From: Pseudomonadota bacterium
GTDB taxonomy: Bacteria > Desulfobacterota > Desulfobulbia > Desulfobulbales > Desulfocapsaceae
Length of the DNA: 64,000 nucleotides
Direction: 5' to 3'
NCBI GenBank assembly: GCA_018817385.1
Contig: JAHIUA010000084.1
Span: 17,665-81,664 of the forward strand
Position numbers and translations under genes: made by a program. Of the stretch, positions 27,565 to 37,038 are shown one piece after another. The notes beneath the pieces were generated by a model. It was given only the letters and a program-made list of their open reading frames with translations. It was not told where the DNA came from and did no database searches. Each line of letters starts with the position of its first letter. The stretch's first letter is position 1.

Positions 27565-28062
27565 TCATCCGATATTCGTTTGTAGCATGTCAGCGAGCTT
27601 ACTTGATGTTCGCCGCATGTTGAGGCTGAGCAGTCTGGCTGTTTTCTGAATGATTTTCACACCAAGCAGCGGAGATTTTTCGGTGAGTCGATCAAAGCCT
27701 TTACTCGTCAATGTTACCATGGTCGTTGGCTGTCTGCTGACAACTGTGGCTGATCGTGGGGATTTATCAATGAGGGCCATTTCACCGATGGAACTTCCCT
27801 TGGTCAGCCTGGCGATGACAATATTTTCTCCGGTTGCTGATTTCTTCAGGACTTCAAGGATGCCACTGACAACAAAACCCATGAAATCTCCTTTGTCGCC
27901 CTCGACGAAAAGAAATTCTCCTCTCTCTAGATGGATAAAACTCATGTGCTTGGCTAGGATTGTGAGTTCGTCAACGTTAAAACTGTCAAATAGGGGGAGG
28001 TTGAAGAAGAAATCCCTGGTTTCCTCTTCTGAGGCAGTCAGCTTTTCTGGTTCTTGTCCCAT
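27565..28062 (-). CDS. Cyclic-nucleotide-binding domain protein
   Basis: A 165-residue stand-alone cNMP-binding domain without a DNA-binding helix-turn-helix. The phosphate-binding cassette GEMALIDKSPRSATV carries the Glu and Arg that contact cyclic nucleotides. N-terminal part LPLFDSFNVDELTILAKHMS is typical. It stands alone between the activator gene and a nuclease gene. Probable sensor for cAMP or a similar ligand; the partner is unknown. Confidence 0.82.
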   Translation of the reverse strand: MGQEPEKLTASEEETRDFFFNLPLFDSFNVDELTILAKHMSFIHLERGEFLFVEGDKGDFMGFVVSGILEVLKKSATGENIVIARLTKGSSIGEMALIDKSPRSATVVSRQPTTMVTLTSKGFDRLTEKSPLLGVKIIQKTARLLSLNMRRTSSKLADMLQTNIG

Positions 28063-28263
28063 ATGGTTTCACTGCTAACAAAACGACTTGATTCGAGGCA
28101 TTAACTAAAATAGGGCAAGAGAGTTACAAAAAATAACACAGTCTCTTCCCTTCTGAGATAAGCTTATCATAGCGAAGGAAAAAATAACAAGGAGCTTTTC
28201 TTTCTTTTTTTCAGTTAGTAAGCTGGTATCTAATCTAACACCGGTGATGAACGGTAAGCCGGT

Positions 28264-28321
28264 ATTAGTACCTTAGAAATTCTTTTCAAAAAAACACGAA
28301 AAGAATTTCTAAGGTACTAAT
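28264..28321. repeat. 24-bp perfect inverted repeat
   Basis: ATTAGTACCTTAGAAATTCTTTTC (spelled here 24 long as arm 28264-28287) is matched exactly in inverse at 28298-28321 with a 10-base A-rich loop. It occupies the 380-bp gap 28063-28442 between divergent genes. There is no T-run after it. Function unknown. Confidence 0.85.
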
Positions 28322-28442
28322 CAACCAGTCTTTGTTCCTGTTGTAAACACTTTATAACTGAGAAAAGGGAAGGGCGTACGGGGTAACGGTTCCATTTTAG
28401 GAATGTATCCATAGATAAACACTCATTATTGGATCTCTTATA

Positions 28443-28970
28443 ATGCAGATAGGAAAAAGAAAACGAGCTGCTTTTGTTACCAATATTGTGGGGGTGCTGC
28501 TTACTGTGCTCCTGGTTTTCTGTGGTGTGGCAAGAGGGGAGGCGGGGCAGTATATTAAGGCAACCGTGATAAAAGTTGTTGATGGAGATACTATTCAGGT
28601 CCTGTATAAGGGGAGGTCCATTCGAGTGAGATTATGGGGGATTGATACTCCTGAATGGAGGCAGCCTTTTTCAAAAATTGCTAAAAAACATACTATAAAG
28701 CTCCTTGCCGACCCAGAGGTAGAATTGGAAGAAAAAGATTGGGATGATTACGGTCGCCTGGTGGCGATTGTTATCACGAAGAAAAAACAGTGTTTGAATG
28801 AGGAATTATTACGAGCTGGTCTGGCGTGGGTCCATATCTATTACTGTAAAGAAGCAATATGTGACAGATGGTATAAAATTGAACGGGAAGCACGGGGGAA
28901 ACGATCCGGTCTTTGGCGTGATAACTCACCGACACCTCCTTGGGTTTGGAAGCGACAAAAACACTCTTAG
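28443..28970 (+). CDS. Secreted thermonuclease-like (SNase) protein
   Basis: A 175-residue exported nuclease of the staphylococcal nuclease family. The N terminus is a signal peptide or anchor (about residues 12-33, AFVTNIVGVLLTVLLVFCGV). The core shows VIKVVDGDTIQVLYKG, RVRLWGIDTPE, KDWDDYGRLVAIV and GLAWVHIYY, with the active-site Arg/Asp/Glu positions of the family retained. Stand-alone gene on the plus strand. Confidence 0.88.
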   Translation: MQIGKRKRAAFVTNIVGVLLTVLLVFCGVARGEAGQYIKATVIKVVDGDTIQVLYKGRSIRVRLWGIDTPEWRQPFSKIAKKHTIKLLADPEVELEEKDWDDYGRLVAIVITKKKQCLNEELLRAGLAWVHIYYCKEAICDRWYKIEREARGKRSGLWRDNSPTPPWVWKRQKHS

Positions 28971-29380
28971 TGATATAGGTGTCGACCATTTTCTTCACTC
29001 GCCAGCATCCCCATCCTCTCTGACCAGACAGAGAAACAATCCTTATACCAAGGAGCTCCCTGCCAAGATTTTGCAACTCAGGGTAATTTTCGGCAAATTC
29101 CAAAAGTTCAGAAGCTCAAATAAAGGTGACATCAGCGGGGTAAAAGCAGAGACGCATCCAGTTACCGTGAAGATCTGAAAAGGACCTGTTTACAAATGCA
29201 CCCTGATGGCTGATCATCATCACGCCTGCCATCTTATTTTCTGTTTGTAATCTTAGGTACCCTCTTTTGGTAGTTGACCGTCGGCCGGTCTTCCTCCTTT
29301 TACTGGGTACAGGGCACAGTGGCTTTTTCTACCAGGGAAGAATAAAAAAAACTCCTGAAGGGGGCGCGTTACAGAGGGAG
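28971..29380. other. Gene-free stretch between nuclease and small membrane proteins
   Basis: Short frames here overlap in both directions and lack ribosome-binding sites or recognisable motifs. I see no gene in it. Confidence 0.6.
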
Positions 29381-29429
29381 GAAAAAAAACCTTCTGTTCT
29401 CCGATAGAGATAGGTAGAGAACAGAAGGT
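29381..29429 (-). terminator. Intrinsic terminator of the small-protein operon (locus A)
   Basis: ACCTTCTGTTCTC at 29389-29401 pairs with GAGAACAGAAGGT at 29417-29429, a 13-bp perfect stem. On the minus strand it is followed by a run of T (A-run at 29382-29389 on the plus strand). Confidence 0.9.
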
Positions 29430-29464
29430 CGGGGGGGTGGGTGTTGTTCTATTACTTGCGTTAA

Positions 29465-29764
29465 TTACTTTATTGCCTTAACTGTTTTGGGCGCCTTGTT
29501 TATATATTTAAAGAAGACTGGGAAGGCCACGAAAAAGGCGACACAGATAAGATATTCGATCCCTTTGATATGGGTGTAGTAATCAACCAAGGTGTGCAGA
29601 GGTTTGATCATACCGACGGCTGTCATGTATTGGCTTGCCAGTGTGCTTATAGACCAGTTGGTGTGGTAAAGGGCACCAGTAAGTGCTGCTGCAACCCAGA
29701 GACACATTAATGAACCTGTTGCCAGGATAAGCCTGCTTGCTGTTGTTGGAGTGTTCTCCGGCAT
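29465..29764 (-). CDS. Small membrane protein, extended member of the small-peptide family (locus A2)
   Basis: 99 residues with a good ribosome-binding site (CGAAGGAGAACACC). The N-terminal 48 residues (ASRLILATGSLMCLWVAAAL, ending YMTAVG) can be aligned to the single-span peptide family seen at 29810, 50291, 50858, 51618 and 51867: central LW, then a hydrophobic stretch and a terminal A-V/I-x-G. A second membrane helix (LICVAFFVAFPVFFKYI) is added at the C-terminal end. Function unknown; cotranscribed with the next small gene. Confidence 0.75.
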   Translation of the reverse strand: MPENTPTTASRLILATGSLMCLWVAAALTGALYHTNWSISTLASQYMTAVGMIKPLHTLVDYYTHIKGIEYLICVAFFVAFPVFFKYINKAPKTVKAIK

Positions 29765-29809
29765 GGTGTTCTCCTTCGTTTGTTGTCTTAGTGGGTAGAG
29801 TAGATAGTA

Positions 29810-30004
29810 TTAACCGCTTATTGCGACAAAGTAGTTTTTCAGTACATTTACAGTTCCTACATTAGCAAGAGCGCTGATGAGACATGTCATGCCCCAGAGA
29901 CCAACGAGGGCCGCCATGCTGATTCCAACACCGAGTGCGAATTTAGAAGTTTCGTATCCTGTATCTTCTTGAGTTCTGGTTGTGGTCTGGGTGTGAGTGG
30001 CCAT
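29810..30004 (-). CDS. Small single-span membrane peptide (locus A1)
   Basis: 64 residues with a strong ribosome-binding site (AAGGAGGCAATC). A hydrophilic T/Q-rich head is followed by ETSKFALGVGISMAALVGLW and GMTCLISALANVG...YFVAISG: one membrane helix with the shared motif G-x-W-x-x-x-C-L and an ending A-I-x-G. Relatives are clustered at 50.3-52.1 kb. A sigma-54 promoter lies 58 bp upstream. No known function recognised; inferred to be an accessory or regulator of the nearby membrane redox complex or of FtsH. Confidence 0.82.
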   Translation of the reverse strand: MATHTQTTTRTQEDTGYETSKFALGVGISMAALVGLWGMTCLISALANVGTVNVLKNYFVAISG

Positions 30005-30061
30005 GATTGCCTCCTTATCGATTCGGATTCATGTTGTTTTTTGTATCCTTTGCCTTTTGTT

Positions 30062-30078
30062 TTGCATCTATGATGCCA
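30062..30078 (-). promoter_or_regulatory. Sigma-54 promoter for the locus A small-protein genes
   Basis: The minus strand reads TGGCATCATAGATGCAA: TGGCA and TGCAA with the exact ten-base GG-GC spacing. It sits 58 bp before the ATG at 30004. Confidence 0.8.
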
Positions 30079-30159
30079 GTTCGTGTGTTCTGACGGGGGA
30101 GGTTTTTTTTGTTCTTTAACTACATGATATGATGTGATTTGTTTTTTTGTTCTCCTGGT

Positions 30160-30204
30160 CTGGTCATACTACACTTCTGGGGTACGGGAGTGTCGTATGA
30201 CCAG
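30160..30204. promoter_or_regulatory. Inverted repeat upstream of the small-protein sigma-54 promoter (putative activator site)
   Basis: CTGGTCATAC-T-ACACT and AGTGT-C-GTATGACCAG form 16-base arms with a single mismatch around a 13-base centre. The location 80-140 bp upstream of the -24 element is typical for an enhancer. A TGTTGC motif resembling those at 50 and 51.3 kb lies further up, at 30251-30256. Confidence 0.6.
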
Positions 30205-30476
30205 ATGCGTGGCAGGGGATCGAAAGAGTGTGGTTTTTGTCCAACGCAAGTGTTGCAAACTTTAGCAGATAGGTGGAAGGCAGTTGCTGGGTGGTTGCTG
30301 TGTTGGGAAATGGAACAGTTTGTAGAAAAAAATGATTGCGGATGCGTTCACTTTTAAAAATAAAGAAGATATCGAATTGTTGCAGCGACAAATCTCGTCC
30401 GCATTTCTCATCAGAATCTCCTGCAAAGGCGGTAAGCTGAGCATCTCCTTCGTTGCAGAAGCAAAAAATACTCTCT

Positions 30477-30640
30477 AGGAGCCTGTCGGACTTAGACATA
30501 AATCTGCTGCAAATTTGACAAATCAGCCCATATTGCCATGGCTTTTCGTTAAATAGGCCTGCTATTCGCCTCAAATCCATGAAAATCTGGTCTCGATTTC
30601 TCTAATTTTCGCTACGATTCTCTAAATCCGACTCACTCCT
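30477..30640. mobile_element. 164-bp MITE-like element, copy 1
   Basis: This 164-bp segment recurs, inverted and of equal length, at 63674-63837. Its ends are near-inverted repeats, AGGAGCCTGTCGGACTTAGA at one end and AGGAG...GTCGGATTTAGA at the other. Here it is flanked by CT..AG bases (CTAGGAG ... CTCCTAG). It carries no full transposase gene; a 35-codon frame starting MDLRRIAGLFNE is kept in both copies. The stretch 30005-30774 has no other gene. Confidence 0.85.
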
Positions 30641-30774
30641 AGAGTGACAAGGTTGTCTGTGAGTTTTTTTTTTGGGTCTTGAAATACGGTATGTTCCAGT
30701 TTCTGATAACGACCTTGATGAGAAATGTGGGCTCGAGATAACTAGCTAATGCCCAGGAAAGGGGAGCTATTGAT

Positions 30775-32226
30775 TCAGCCAGTGGTTTTTCCATGACGAG
30801 GAATAGATATCGTACAGAGATTTAATTGATCCTCTTCTCTGATTACTTCGAGGTTGCCGTTAAAGGTTTGCAAAAATTGTCTGCAGAAATTCATATTATG
30901 CCACGGTCTGTTGGAACTGTTTCCGTGAAGAGACTTTTCTAATTTCCAAGGGGCACCGTTGTCATAAATAGGGATGATAATGTGGGATTCGGTGATGCAA
31001 TCATCATTGATTGTGATTTCTATTCTCTTTTTGCCTGACTCACTGTTTTGAAATCGTTCATTCAAGGCCGTTCTGCTGCTTTGAATGGCTGACAAAATGA
31101 CTAGTTGTAGATCGCTGACATGGTAATTGAGTGAAATTTCATTATCTGTCAAGGTGATGGTCAATTCAATATTATCGGTCTTAAGGGTTCCTCGGGTGAG
31201 GGTTGCTATGTGGGCGAAAATCTCTTGAAGGGTCAGAGCCTTGATTTCACCACTTTCACTGCTGCTGGTAAACAATATCATTTGGGTCAGAATCTGGGAC
31301 ATTTTTTTCTCTTCTGAAAAAAGCTTTTGCAAAAGATTTTTAGAATCGCTATCTAACTGTAATTCGCCAATGAGATCAATAAGGGCCTGGGTATAGTTTA
31401 TAACGCCATTGGAGAGATTGGTTAATTCATGACTCAGTCCACCTAAGAGATGGCCGATGCTGCTGTATCTGTAGAGACGGGCCAGTTCCTGCACTGGCCA
31501 TTGTCCATCAAGAGTAGCTGCAGTTTGATCGTTCTTTTGCGACTGTTGTGAGGCCAGTGATTCAATTGCTGAGTTGAGAGTAAAAAGAGAGATTTCACCA
31601 GACGATTTTGTTGGGAAAAGGGATCGGCAATAGTGAATGATAGGAGTGGTTATGTATCTCGTTAACACCAGAAGCATGATGCTGACTGTGGCCACGACAA
31701 GGGCGAGCATCCCAACTAATGCACGATGGAGCCCCAGGAGTTGGGTCTGGGTGTACCTGGTAATGAGCTGATGGAACCCAGTGAGTTTTGCACTGATCGA
31801 TCGCAGTTGGGTTGAGAGTGCAGCAAGTTGAGCGGTAGTTGGTGCTTCAGGCGTATTTTGCAGATTGCGGAGGCTTACCGTTATATTTACCAAATCCACC
31901 TGGGTAATAAATGCAAGTTTGAATTCTTCAGGAATAAGAATATCACCCAGAACTTTCGCTAACTCCTTATCCAGGCCATTGATTTCTTTTATGAGTGTGG
32001 CGCTGTTCAGTGTTTTCTGGCTAAGAAGGGTGTCATTAATGTGCTCTTTCATTCCAGTGAACTGAAAAAGAAGGTTTTGACTGGAATTTACAATCTGTTC
32101 GCAATGATGATAGAGGAAATACTGTTTACTCGCAAGAAAGATGACAATAAAGAGGAGGCAGACAGTCGAACTTGTAAAGACATAAAAAACACTTTTTAAT
32201 GTGATTTTTGAAAAAATTGCTCTCAT
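30775..32226 (-). CDS. Membrane histidine-kinase-like protein with degenerate ATPase domain (locus A)
   Basis: 483 residues: two membrane helices (about residues 10-32 and 166-190) around a helical periplasmic domain (IVNSSQNLLFQFTGMKEHIN... QVDLVNITVSLRNL), then a HisKA-like helix with H266 in GGLSHELTNLSNGVINYTQ. The ATPase half is eroded: the N-box reads ILSAIQSSRTALN, and the glycine-rich G2 box is missing (only DNGAPW remains). A sensor pseudokinase or phosphatase is likelier than an active kinase. It follows the NrfD gene after a terminator hairpin and has a shortened paralogue at 54217. Confidence 0.75.
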   Translation of the reverse strand: MRAIFSKITLKSVFYVFTSSTVCLLFIVIFLASKQYFLYHHCEQIVNSSQNLLFQFTGMKEHINDTLLSQKTLNSATLIKEINGLDKELAKVLGDILIPEEFKLAFITQVDLVNITVSLRNLQNTPEAPTTAQLAALSTQLRSISAKLTGFHQLITRYTQTQLLGLHRALVGMLALVVATVSIMLLVLTRYITTPIIHYCRSLFPTKSSGEISLFTLNSAIESLASQQSQKNDQTAATLDGQWPVQELARLYRYSSIGHLLGGLSHELTNLSNGVINYTQALIDLIGELQLDSDSKNLLQKLFSEEKKMSQILTQMILFTSSSESGEIKALTLQEIFAHIATLTRGTLKTDNIELTITLTDNEISLNYHVSDLQLVILSAIQSSRTALNERFQNSESGKKRIEITINDDCITESHIIIPIYDNGAPWKLEKSLHGNSSNRPWHNMNFCRQFLQTFNGNLEVIREEDQLNLCTISIPRHGKTTG

Positions 32227-32257
32227 CTTTTATCCTACGGCCTAGAAGGATTAACTG

Positions 32258-32290
32258 AAAAAAACAAAAGCCCTCAGAAAAACTGAGGGC
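32258..32290 (-). terminator. Intrinsic terminator between NrfD and the kinase-like gene
   Basis: GCCCTCAG and CTGAGGGC (32270-32277 and 32283-32290) form a stem around five bases; on the minus strand it is followed by TTTTGTTTTTTT. It may end the ftsH-to-nrfD transcript, or act as a partial attenuator, since the next gene has no visible promoter. Confidence 0.85.
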
Positions 32291-32306
32291 CTTTGTTAAT
32301 TGTACT

Positions 32307-33560
32307 CTATTTCTCACCTTTCCATCCATAGACGATGGGAAGACGATAGACGATGAAGCGGTAGGTCAAGAAATAGAGGGAATAAACAGTAATAGTAATC
32401 CAAACTTCCTTCCAGTGGGGTATTTCCTGGTACATCTGCCAGTTATAGCAAATCATTGAAGTGTTGAGACGATTCCAGATAATTCCTAATGCAGCGATAA
32501 GTGCTGCAAATCTGATCAGGCCAACATAGCGATGCCTGATGCCAATGGCAAACATGAACATGGGTAACACAACGGCTACTCCTAGTTCCAGCATGTAGTA
32601 ACTTCCCCAACCGGTAAGAAGGTAGGACCATTCTTGGTCATGGGCGATGGCGACGATTTTGATTATCAGGTAGGTGATCATGGCATAGGAACAACCTTTT
32701 GCCAGTCCTATGGTTATGTAGTCCAGATTGTCTTTAAACTCATCATCACAACGCCATGCCATAAAATTACGGATCAATGTCGAGGAGATGATGACCATGG
32801 AGAGTCCAGCAAAGATGGAAGAACAGAAAAAGTGAATCCATTGAAAATTGACTGATAGCCACAAGGGGTGAACCTTTGATGGTGCATAGGTAAATAAGGC
32901 CCCCAATGCTCCTTGGTGGAGGGTAGAAAGAATGATACCAGCAATGGTCAGGCCCAGAACCATTTTTCTGATGACCCGTTTTCCCTTAAGCCAACCAATC
33001 CATTCAAAAAATGCAGGGAGAACTTCTGCTATCTGAACGGAGAGGTATGTTGCCACATGCCAGGCAACAAGGAAAAGGACTGCTGCCGGTCCCAGGGAGA
33101 CAAACATCGGATAGGGGAGTCGCCAGGGCATACCAAGATCGACTTCGAGAAAAAGAACTGCAAAGAAATATCCCAGAAGTCCGTTGAGCAGGGCCAGGCG
33201 TTCAATTGGGTGAAAATCTTTTCTGCCAAAGAGTTCTACCGTGGTGCCCAGCATGAATCCTGATGCAGAAAGAGGAACCATTCCGAAGAGGCCGAAACCT
33301 AGAAAAAGTCCCCAAGGATAATCATTGGAAGCGTGGGTTACAGCACCCAGGCCATAGATATAGCGCTGAAGGAGAAGAGGAATACCCACTGCAAAGATGG
33401 CAATCATCAACCAGTTCACAGGATTTCTTAAAAATTGTTTCTTGTATTCACCAAGGGATAGCCCTAGCCATAATTTTTCCTTTATAGTCCACTCTGTCCC
33501 ATCTGCTTTCAGATGATTAACAATTGGAATTTCAGGTCGTTCCTTTGAAAAGAATTTCAT
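32307..33560 (-). CDS. NrfD/HybB-like membrane subunit (locus A)
   Basis: A 417-residue polytopic protein (about ten helices) of the NrfD/HybB family, which exchanges electrons with the quinone pool. Recognisable: YPWGLFLGFGLFGMVPLSAS, TVELFGRKDFHPIERLALL, LSTLHQGALGALFTYAPSK and WNRLNTSMICYNW near the C terminus. It overlaps the ferredoxin gene by ATGA, so the two are translationally coupled. Predicted partner of the HybA-like ferredoxin and pentaheme cytochrome. Confidence 0.88.
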   Translation of the reverse strand: MKFFSKERPEIPIVNHLKADGTEWTIKEKLWLGLSLGEYKKQFLRNPVNWLMIAIFAVGIPLLLQRYIYGLGAVTHASNDYPWGLFLGFGLFGMVPLSASGFMLGTTVELFGRKDFHPIERLALLNGLLGYFFAVLFLEVDLGMPWRLPYPMFVSLGPAAVLFLVAWHVATYLSVQIAEVLPAFFEWIGWLKGKRVIRKMVLGLTIAGIILSTLHQGALGALFTYAPSKVHPLWLSVNFQWIHFFCSSIFAGLSMVIISSTLIRNFMAWRCDDEFKDNLDYITIGLAKGCSYAMITYLIIKIVAIAHDQEWSYLLTGWGSYYMLELGVAVVLPMFMFAIGIRHRYVGLIRFAALIAALGIIWNRLNTSMICYNWQMYQEIPHWKEVWITITVYSLYFLTYRFIVYRLPIVYGWKGEK

Positions 33561-34492
33561 GCTTTCTCCTCCTTCTTTTCCATTTCTTGTTCTTTTATCT
33601 TTTCTTTTCTCGTTGCCAGTAAGTGAAATCCAGCAAAGAGACCAGGCCAGATGGTGAGAACCATGGGGACGATAGCTAAGAAATCTTTTACGGAATTCAA
33701 GATCGGTTCTTGGGGAACATGGGTGTCAAAACCAACCTGGTCGAAGGGCACACTGGAGAGGTACATCCAGGCCGTGCCGCCCACTTCTTTTTCTCCATAG
33801 ATATGCTCTACATACTTTCCAGGAGTTTCACGGATACGCTGACGGCCCATGGTAATCAGGTCATTCCGTTTACCAAAGGTCAGTGCTTCCTGAGGACATG
33901 CTTCCACGCAGGCAGGTGGTTTGCCATCTTTTAAGCGAGTATCGTAACAGAAGATACATTTCATGATACGGGGATTAAAGGCACTGGAATATTTAAAGGT
34001 TGGAATATAAAATGGACAGGCGATCATACATGTTCTGCAACCGACGCAGACTTTTGAATTATAGATAACTGCGCCTTCCGGTGTCTTGGTGTAGGCATTG
34101 ACAAAGCAGGAAGTCAGACAAGCTGGTTCCTGGCAGTGATTACATTGGATCTTACGAAAAAGGGGGTGGTCCAGTTCGGGAATATCGTATTGATTTACAA
34201 CCGTATAGGCCGTTTCATCGGTGCGTCTTTTCTCCCCATGTTTTATTTCTTGAAAAACGGAATAGTCATCAAAAGGTTTGGCTGGTGTTGGGAGGCCCTG
34301 TTCCTTGTTACAGGCAGCTTCGCAGCTTCTGCATCCTACACAGCGAGTGAGGTCAACCAACACACCCATTCCATCAGGATATCCTTCGAATGAATGCGCT
34401 GCCTGCGTCTCTTTGCTTTTCATCACCGCAACAGTTGCAGTGCCTGCAAGCCCGCCTTTTATAAAATTTCTACGGCTTACTATTTTTTTCAT
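33557..34492 (-). CDS. HybA-like periplasmic 4Fe-4S ferredoxin, Tat-exported, membrane-anchored (locus A)
   Basis: 311 residues with a Tat-type leader (SRRNFIKGGLAGTATVAVM) and cysteine motifs for four [4Fe-4S] clusters: CVGCRSCEAAC, CNHCQEPACLTSC, CVGCRTCMIAC and CIFCYDTRL...CVEAC. A C-terminal membrane helix (FLAIVPMVLTIWPGLFAGFH) resembles HybA. It would pass electrons between the NrfD-like subunit and the cytochrome outside the inner membrane. Confidence 0.9.
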   Translation of the reverse strand: MKKIVSRRNFIKGGLAGTATVAVMKSKETQAAHSFEGYPDGMGVLVDLTRCVGCRSCEAACNKEQGLPTPAKPFDDYSVFQEIKHGEKRRTDETAYTVVNQYDIPELDHPLFRKIQCNHCQEPACLTSCFVNAYTKTPEGAVIYNSKVCVGCRTCMIACPFYIPTFKYSSAFNPRIMKCIFCYDTRLKDGKPPACVEACPQEALTFGKRNDLITMGRQRIRETPGKYVEHIYGEKEVGGTAWMYLSSVPFDQVGFDTHVPQEPILNSVKDFLAIVPMVLTIWPGLFAGFHLLATRKEKIKEQEMEKKEEKA

Positions 34493-34623
34493 TTTCTTTC
34501 CCTCTCTTGAAGAACATGTCGCTTAGTACCTTGGAAATAATTTCTTAACTCGTTTGGATAGAAAATTATTGGGAATAGGTAGTTACACTGGTCCTTCGTT
34601 CCATTTACCTGTCTACCATTTAA

Positions 34624-35154
34624 TTAGTGACCAGGAGCCGAGTGTCCTTTAGCTGGTGTGTGGCTACCGGTATCAAACATTTTTTCACCGGCCAGCGTCA
34701 TTGTGTGGCAGTCTTGACAACCGGTTGGCCCGGATGTTGTTTCATGGCAGCTTATACAGTTGAGATGATAGGCGCCTTTGAGTCCGGGCTTGTCTATATG
34801 ATAAAGCTCAGGAGCTTCCAGGGTTCTAAGGTAGGTTTTGTTAAAGCGATCCTTTTCATGACATCCTGTGCAGGTGACCTCATCAGCTTCTCCACTGTTA
34901 CTGTGGCAGCGGGCACAATTAGGATTAACAACCGCTCCTCCGGTGGTGTGGTGATGACATTCTTGACAACTCGCGTATTCGACATGCATGGCGTGATTAA
35001 ATTCAACACCAGTATAGAGATTCGCCAGGCTATCAATAATTACAGACTCGGGAGCATCTTCTGCTTCCATGGACCAGATTTGGGTAGGAACCATCAGGAC
35101 TCCTCCAAATGCTATGGCTAATGCAGTCTGCATTATTTTCTTTCGTGTTTGCAT
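34624..35154 (-). CDS. Pentaheme c-type cytochrome (locus A)
   Basis: 176 residues with a signal peptide (MQTRKKIMQTALAIAFGG) and five CxxCH heme-binding motifs: CQECH, CARCH, CTGCH, CISCH, CQDCH. The pattern resembles class III (c3-like) cytochromes with a histidine-rich tail. A good ribosome-binding site (AAGGAGGAAAAGGA) precedes it. Probably the soluble or membrane-linked electron partner of the HybA/HybB-like pair. Confidence 0.88.
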   Translation of the reverse strand: MQTRKKIMQTALAIAFGGVLMVPTQIWSMEAEDAPESVIIDSLANLYTGVEFNHAMHVEYASCQECHHHTTGGAVVNPNCARCHSNSGEADEVTCTGCHEKDRFNKTYLRTLEAPELYHIDKPGLKGAYHLNCISCHETTSGPTGCQDCHTMTLAGEKMFDTGSHTPAKGHSAPGH

Positions 35155-35213
35155 TCCTTTTCCTCCTTATGAAAACTTCTTGGTAATCTTGAACACCATT
35201 CCTCTTGTTTTTC

Positions 35214-37034
35214 TTATCCCTCCTTGTGATTTTTCATAAATTTTTTCTCAATTCTTTTTTCATTCATGTAACAATAATGAACGATATCCATTTCTTCCCC
35301 ATCTACGGTTTCGTTGACAAGCAGAGCTTCGGCAAGTTTGTGGAGAAACTTGTTGTTCTCAGTAAGGAGCTCTACTGTTTCTTGGTAGCATTCTTCTATG
35401 ATTCTTTTGATCTCACGATCGATATTCTCCGCCGTTTTTTCGCTGTAGGGCTTCGTTATGGTGGATCCACCAAGAAATCCTCCCTGTTCCTGTATGTAAG
35501 CAACGGGGCCAATGGCTTGACTCATGCCAAATTCGCAGACTAAACGGTTGGCGATGTCAGTTGCCGTGAGGATATCATTGCTGGCACCAGTTGTCTGATG
35601 GCCAAAAACAATCTCTTCAGCGACCCTTCCCCCCATAAGTATTTTTATCCTGTTAATCAAATAGTTACGTGAATATGTGTATCGATCATCAAGGGGAAGC
35701 TGCTGGGTAAGACCTAAAGCCCTCCCCCGAGGAATAATGGTTATTTTATGGACAGGATCGGTCTCTGGAAGCAGTTTGGCTGTGATTGCATGGCCAGCTT
35801 CATGATAGGCGGTGACACGTCTGATTGTTTCATTGATAACGACATTTTTTCGCTCAAGACCGAGACTGATTTTGTCTTTGGCTTCCTCAAAATCAGAAAG
35901 TTCTACAGCAATTTTGTTGTGTCGCGCCGCCATTAATGCTGCCTCGTTAACAAGGTTGGCAATTTCAGCCCCACTGAATCCCGGGATGGACCTGGCAATT
36001 TCAGAAAGATTAATTCCAGGTTGCATGATAATTTTTTTGGCATGGACTTCGAGGATTTTACGTCTGCCTTTAACATCGGGGAGATTAATGGTCACCTGGC
36101 GATCAAAACGACCAGGACGGAGAAGGGCAGGATCAAGCATGTCAGGACGATTAGTGGCCGCAATGATGATTACAGTTTGGTCTGAATTAAACCCGTCCAT
36201 TTCAACAAGCAGGGCGTTTAGGGTTTGCTCCCGTTCATCATTGGAACCCGTGGCATTGCCTCCACTACGTTTCCCGCCAATGGCATCTATTTCATCGATA
36301 AAAATAATAGCTGGCGCATTTTTCTTTGCCTCTGTAAAGAGTTCCCTTACTCGAGAAGCTCCAACACCGACAAACATCTCTACAAAGTCTGATCCGCCTA
36401 TGGAAAAGAAGGGGACTGAGGCTTCACCTGCAATCGCCTTAGCAAGAAGAGTCTTCCCTGTCCCTGGAGGACCTTGCAGCAATACGCCTTTTGGGATATA
36501 CCCTCCCAAGCTGCTGAATTTGTCAGGGTTTTTTAAGGATTCTACTATCTCTATCAGCTCAGATCTGGCTTCGCTGATACCTGCAACATCCTCAAAAGAG
36601 ACCTTCGTGTTTTTGCTTGGTACAAAAGAGCTGTATTTGTTTTTTCCAAGACCTGCTGAGCCGCTGCCTTTTTGGGTTCGACTGAAGATCAGATATCCCC
36701 CAAGAATGAGAAAAACAGGGACCATGGATTTGAGAAATCCACCTATGTTTTCATTGTCTTTCTCAGCTGTTATTTGAACAGATTTTTCTTTGAGAATAGT
36801 TATTGTCTCTGGGACATCTGGTATATAGGAACTGAAAGATTGCTTGCCAATATCTTCACCTTCTACGGCCCCGCCTCTCAGGTGGACGCTTTTAATTTGA
36901 CCTTTTTGCAGTTTATCCATGAATTCTGTATAGGAAATTTCATTGGGTGTTATTTCCTTGAGGTAAACGTTGTAGCCAACAACCCCTAAAAGGGTAAGGA
37001 GCAGTAAGAGTAATCCTATTTGAATTTGAGACAT
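35214..37034 (-). CDS. ftsH: FtsH-family membrane AAA+ metalloprotease (locus A)
   Basis: 606 residues: two membrane helices (about 5-24 and 104-122), Walker A GPPGTGKT, Walker [12 protein letters not shown], second region of homology [20 protein letters not shown] and the zinc-protease motif HEAGH. It degrades or extracts membrane proteins and assembly intermediates. It stands directly after an IS1595-like gene (4 bp) and before the cytochrome gene, inside a redox operon rather than in a housekeeping context. A paralogue lies at 52345. Confidence 0.93.
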   Translation of the reverse strand: MSQIQIGLLLLLLTLLGVVGYNVYLKEITPNEISYTEFMDKLQKGQIKSVHLRGGAVEGEDIGKQSFSSYIPDVPETITILKEKSVQITAEKDNENIGGFLKSMVPVFLILGGYLIFSRTQKGSGSAGLGKNKYSSFVPSKNTKVSFEDVAGISEARSELIEIVESLKNPDKFSSLGGYIPKGVLLQGPPGTGKTLLAKAIAGEASVPFFSIGGSDFVEMFVGVGASRVRELFTEAKKNAPAIIFIDEIDAIGGKRSGGNATGSNDEREQTLNALLVEMDGFNSDQTVIIIAATNRPDMLDPALLRPGRFDRQVTINLPDVKGRRKILEVHAKKIIMQPGINLSEIARSIPGFSGAEIANLVNEAALMAARHNKIAVELSDFEEAKDKISLGLERKNVVINETIRRVTAYHEAGHAITAKLLPETDPVHKITIIPRGRALGLTQQLPLDDRYTYSRNYLINRIKILMGGRVAEEIVFGHQTTGASNDILTATDIANRLVCEFGMSQAIGPVAYIQEQGGFLGGSTITKPYSEKTAENIDREIKRIIEECYQETVELLTENNKFLHKLAEALLVNETVDGEEMDIVHYCYMNEKRIEKKFMKNHKEG

Positions 37035-37038
37035 AGAA

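Noticed and set aside
28264..28321. 24-bp hairpin as intrinsic terminator
   Set aside because: No T-run on either strand after the stem; kept as a repeat only.
28774..29178. Frames overlapping the nuclease gene and its downstream region
   Set aside because: No start with ribosome-binding site and no family match; shadow frames.
30164..30580. 138-codon minus-strand frame covering part of the MITE-like element
   Set aside because: Its first part is the element end, the rest is low in coding signal and crosses the regulatory region.
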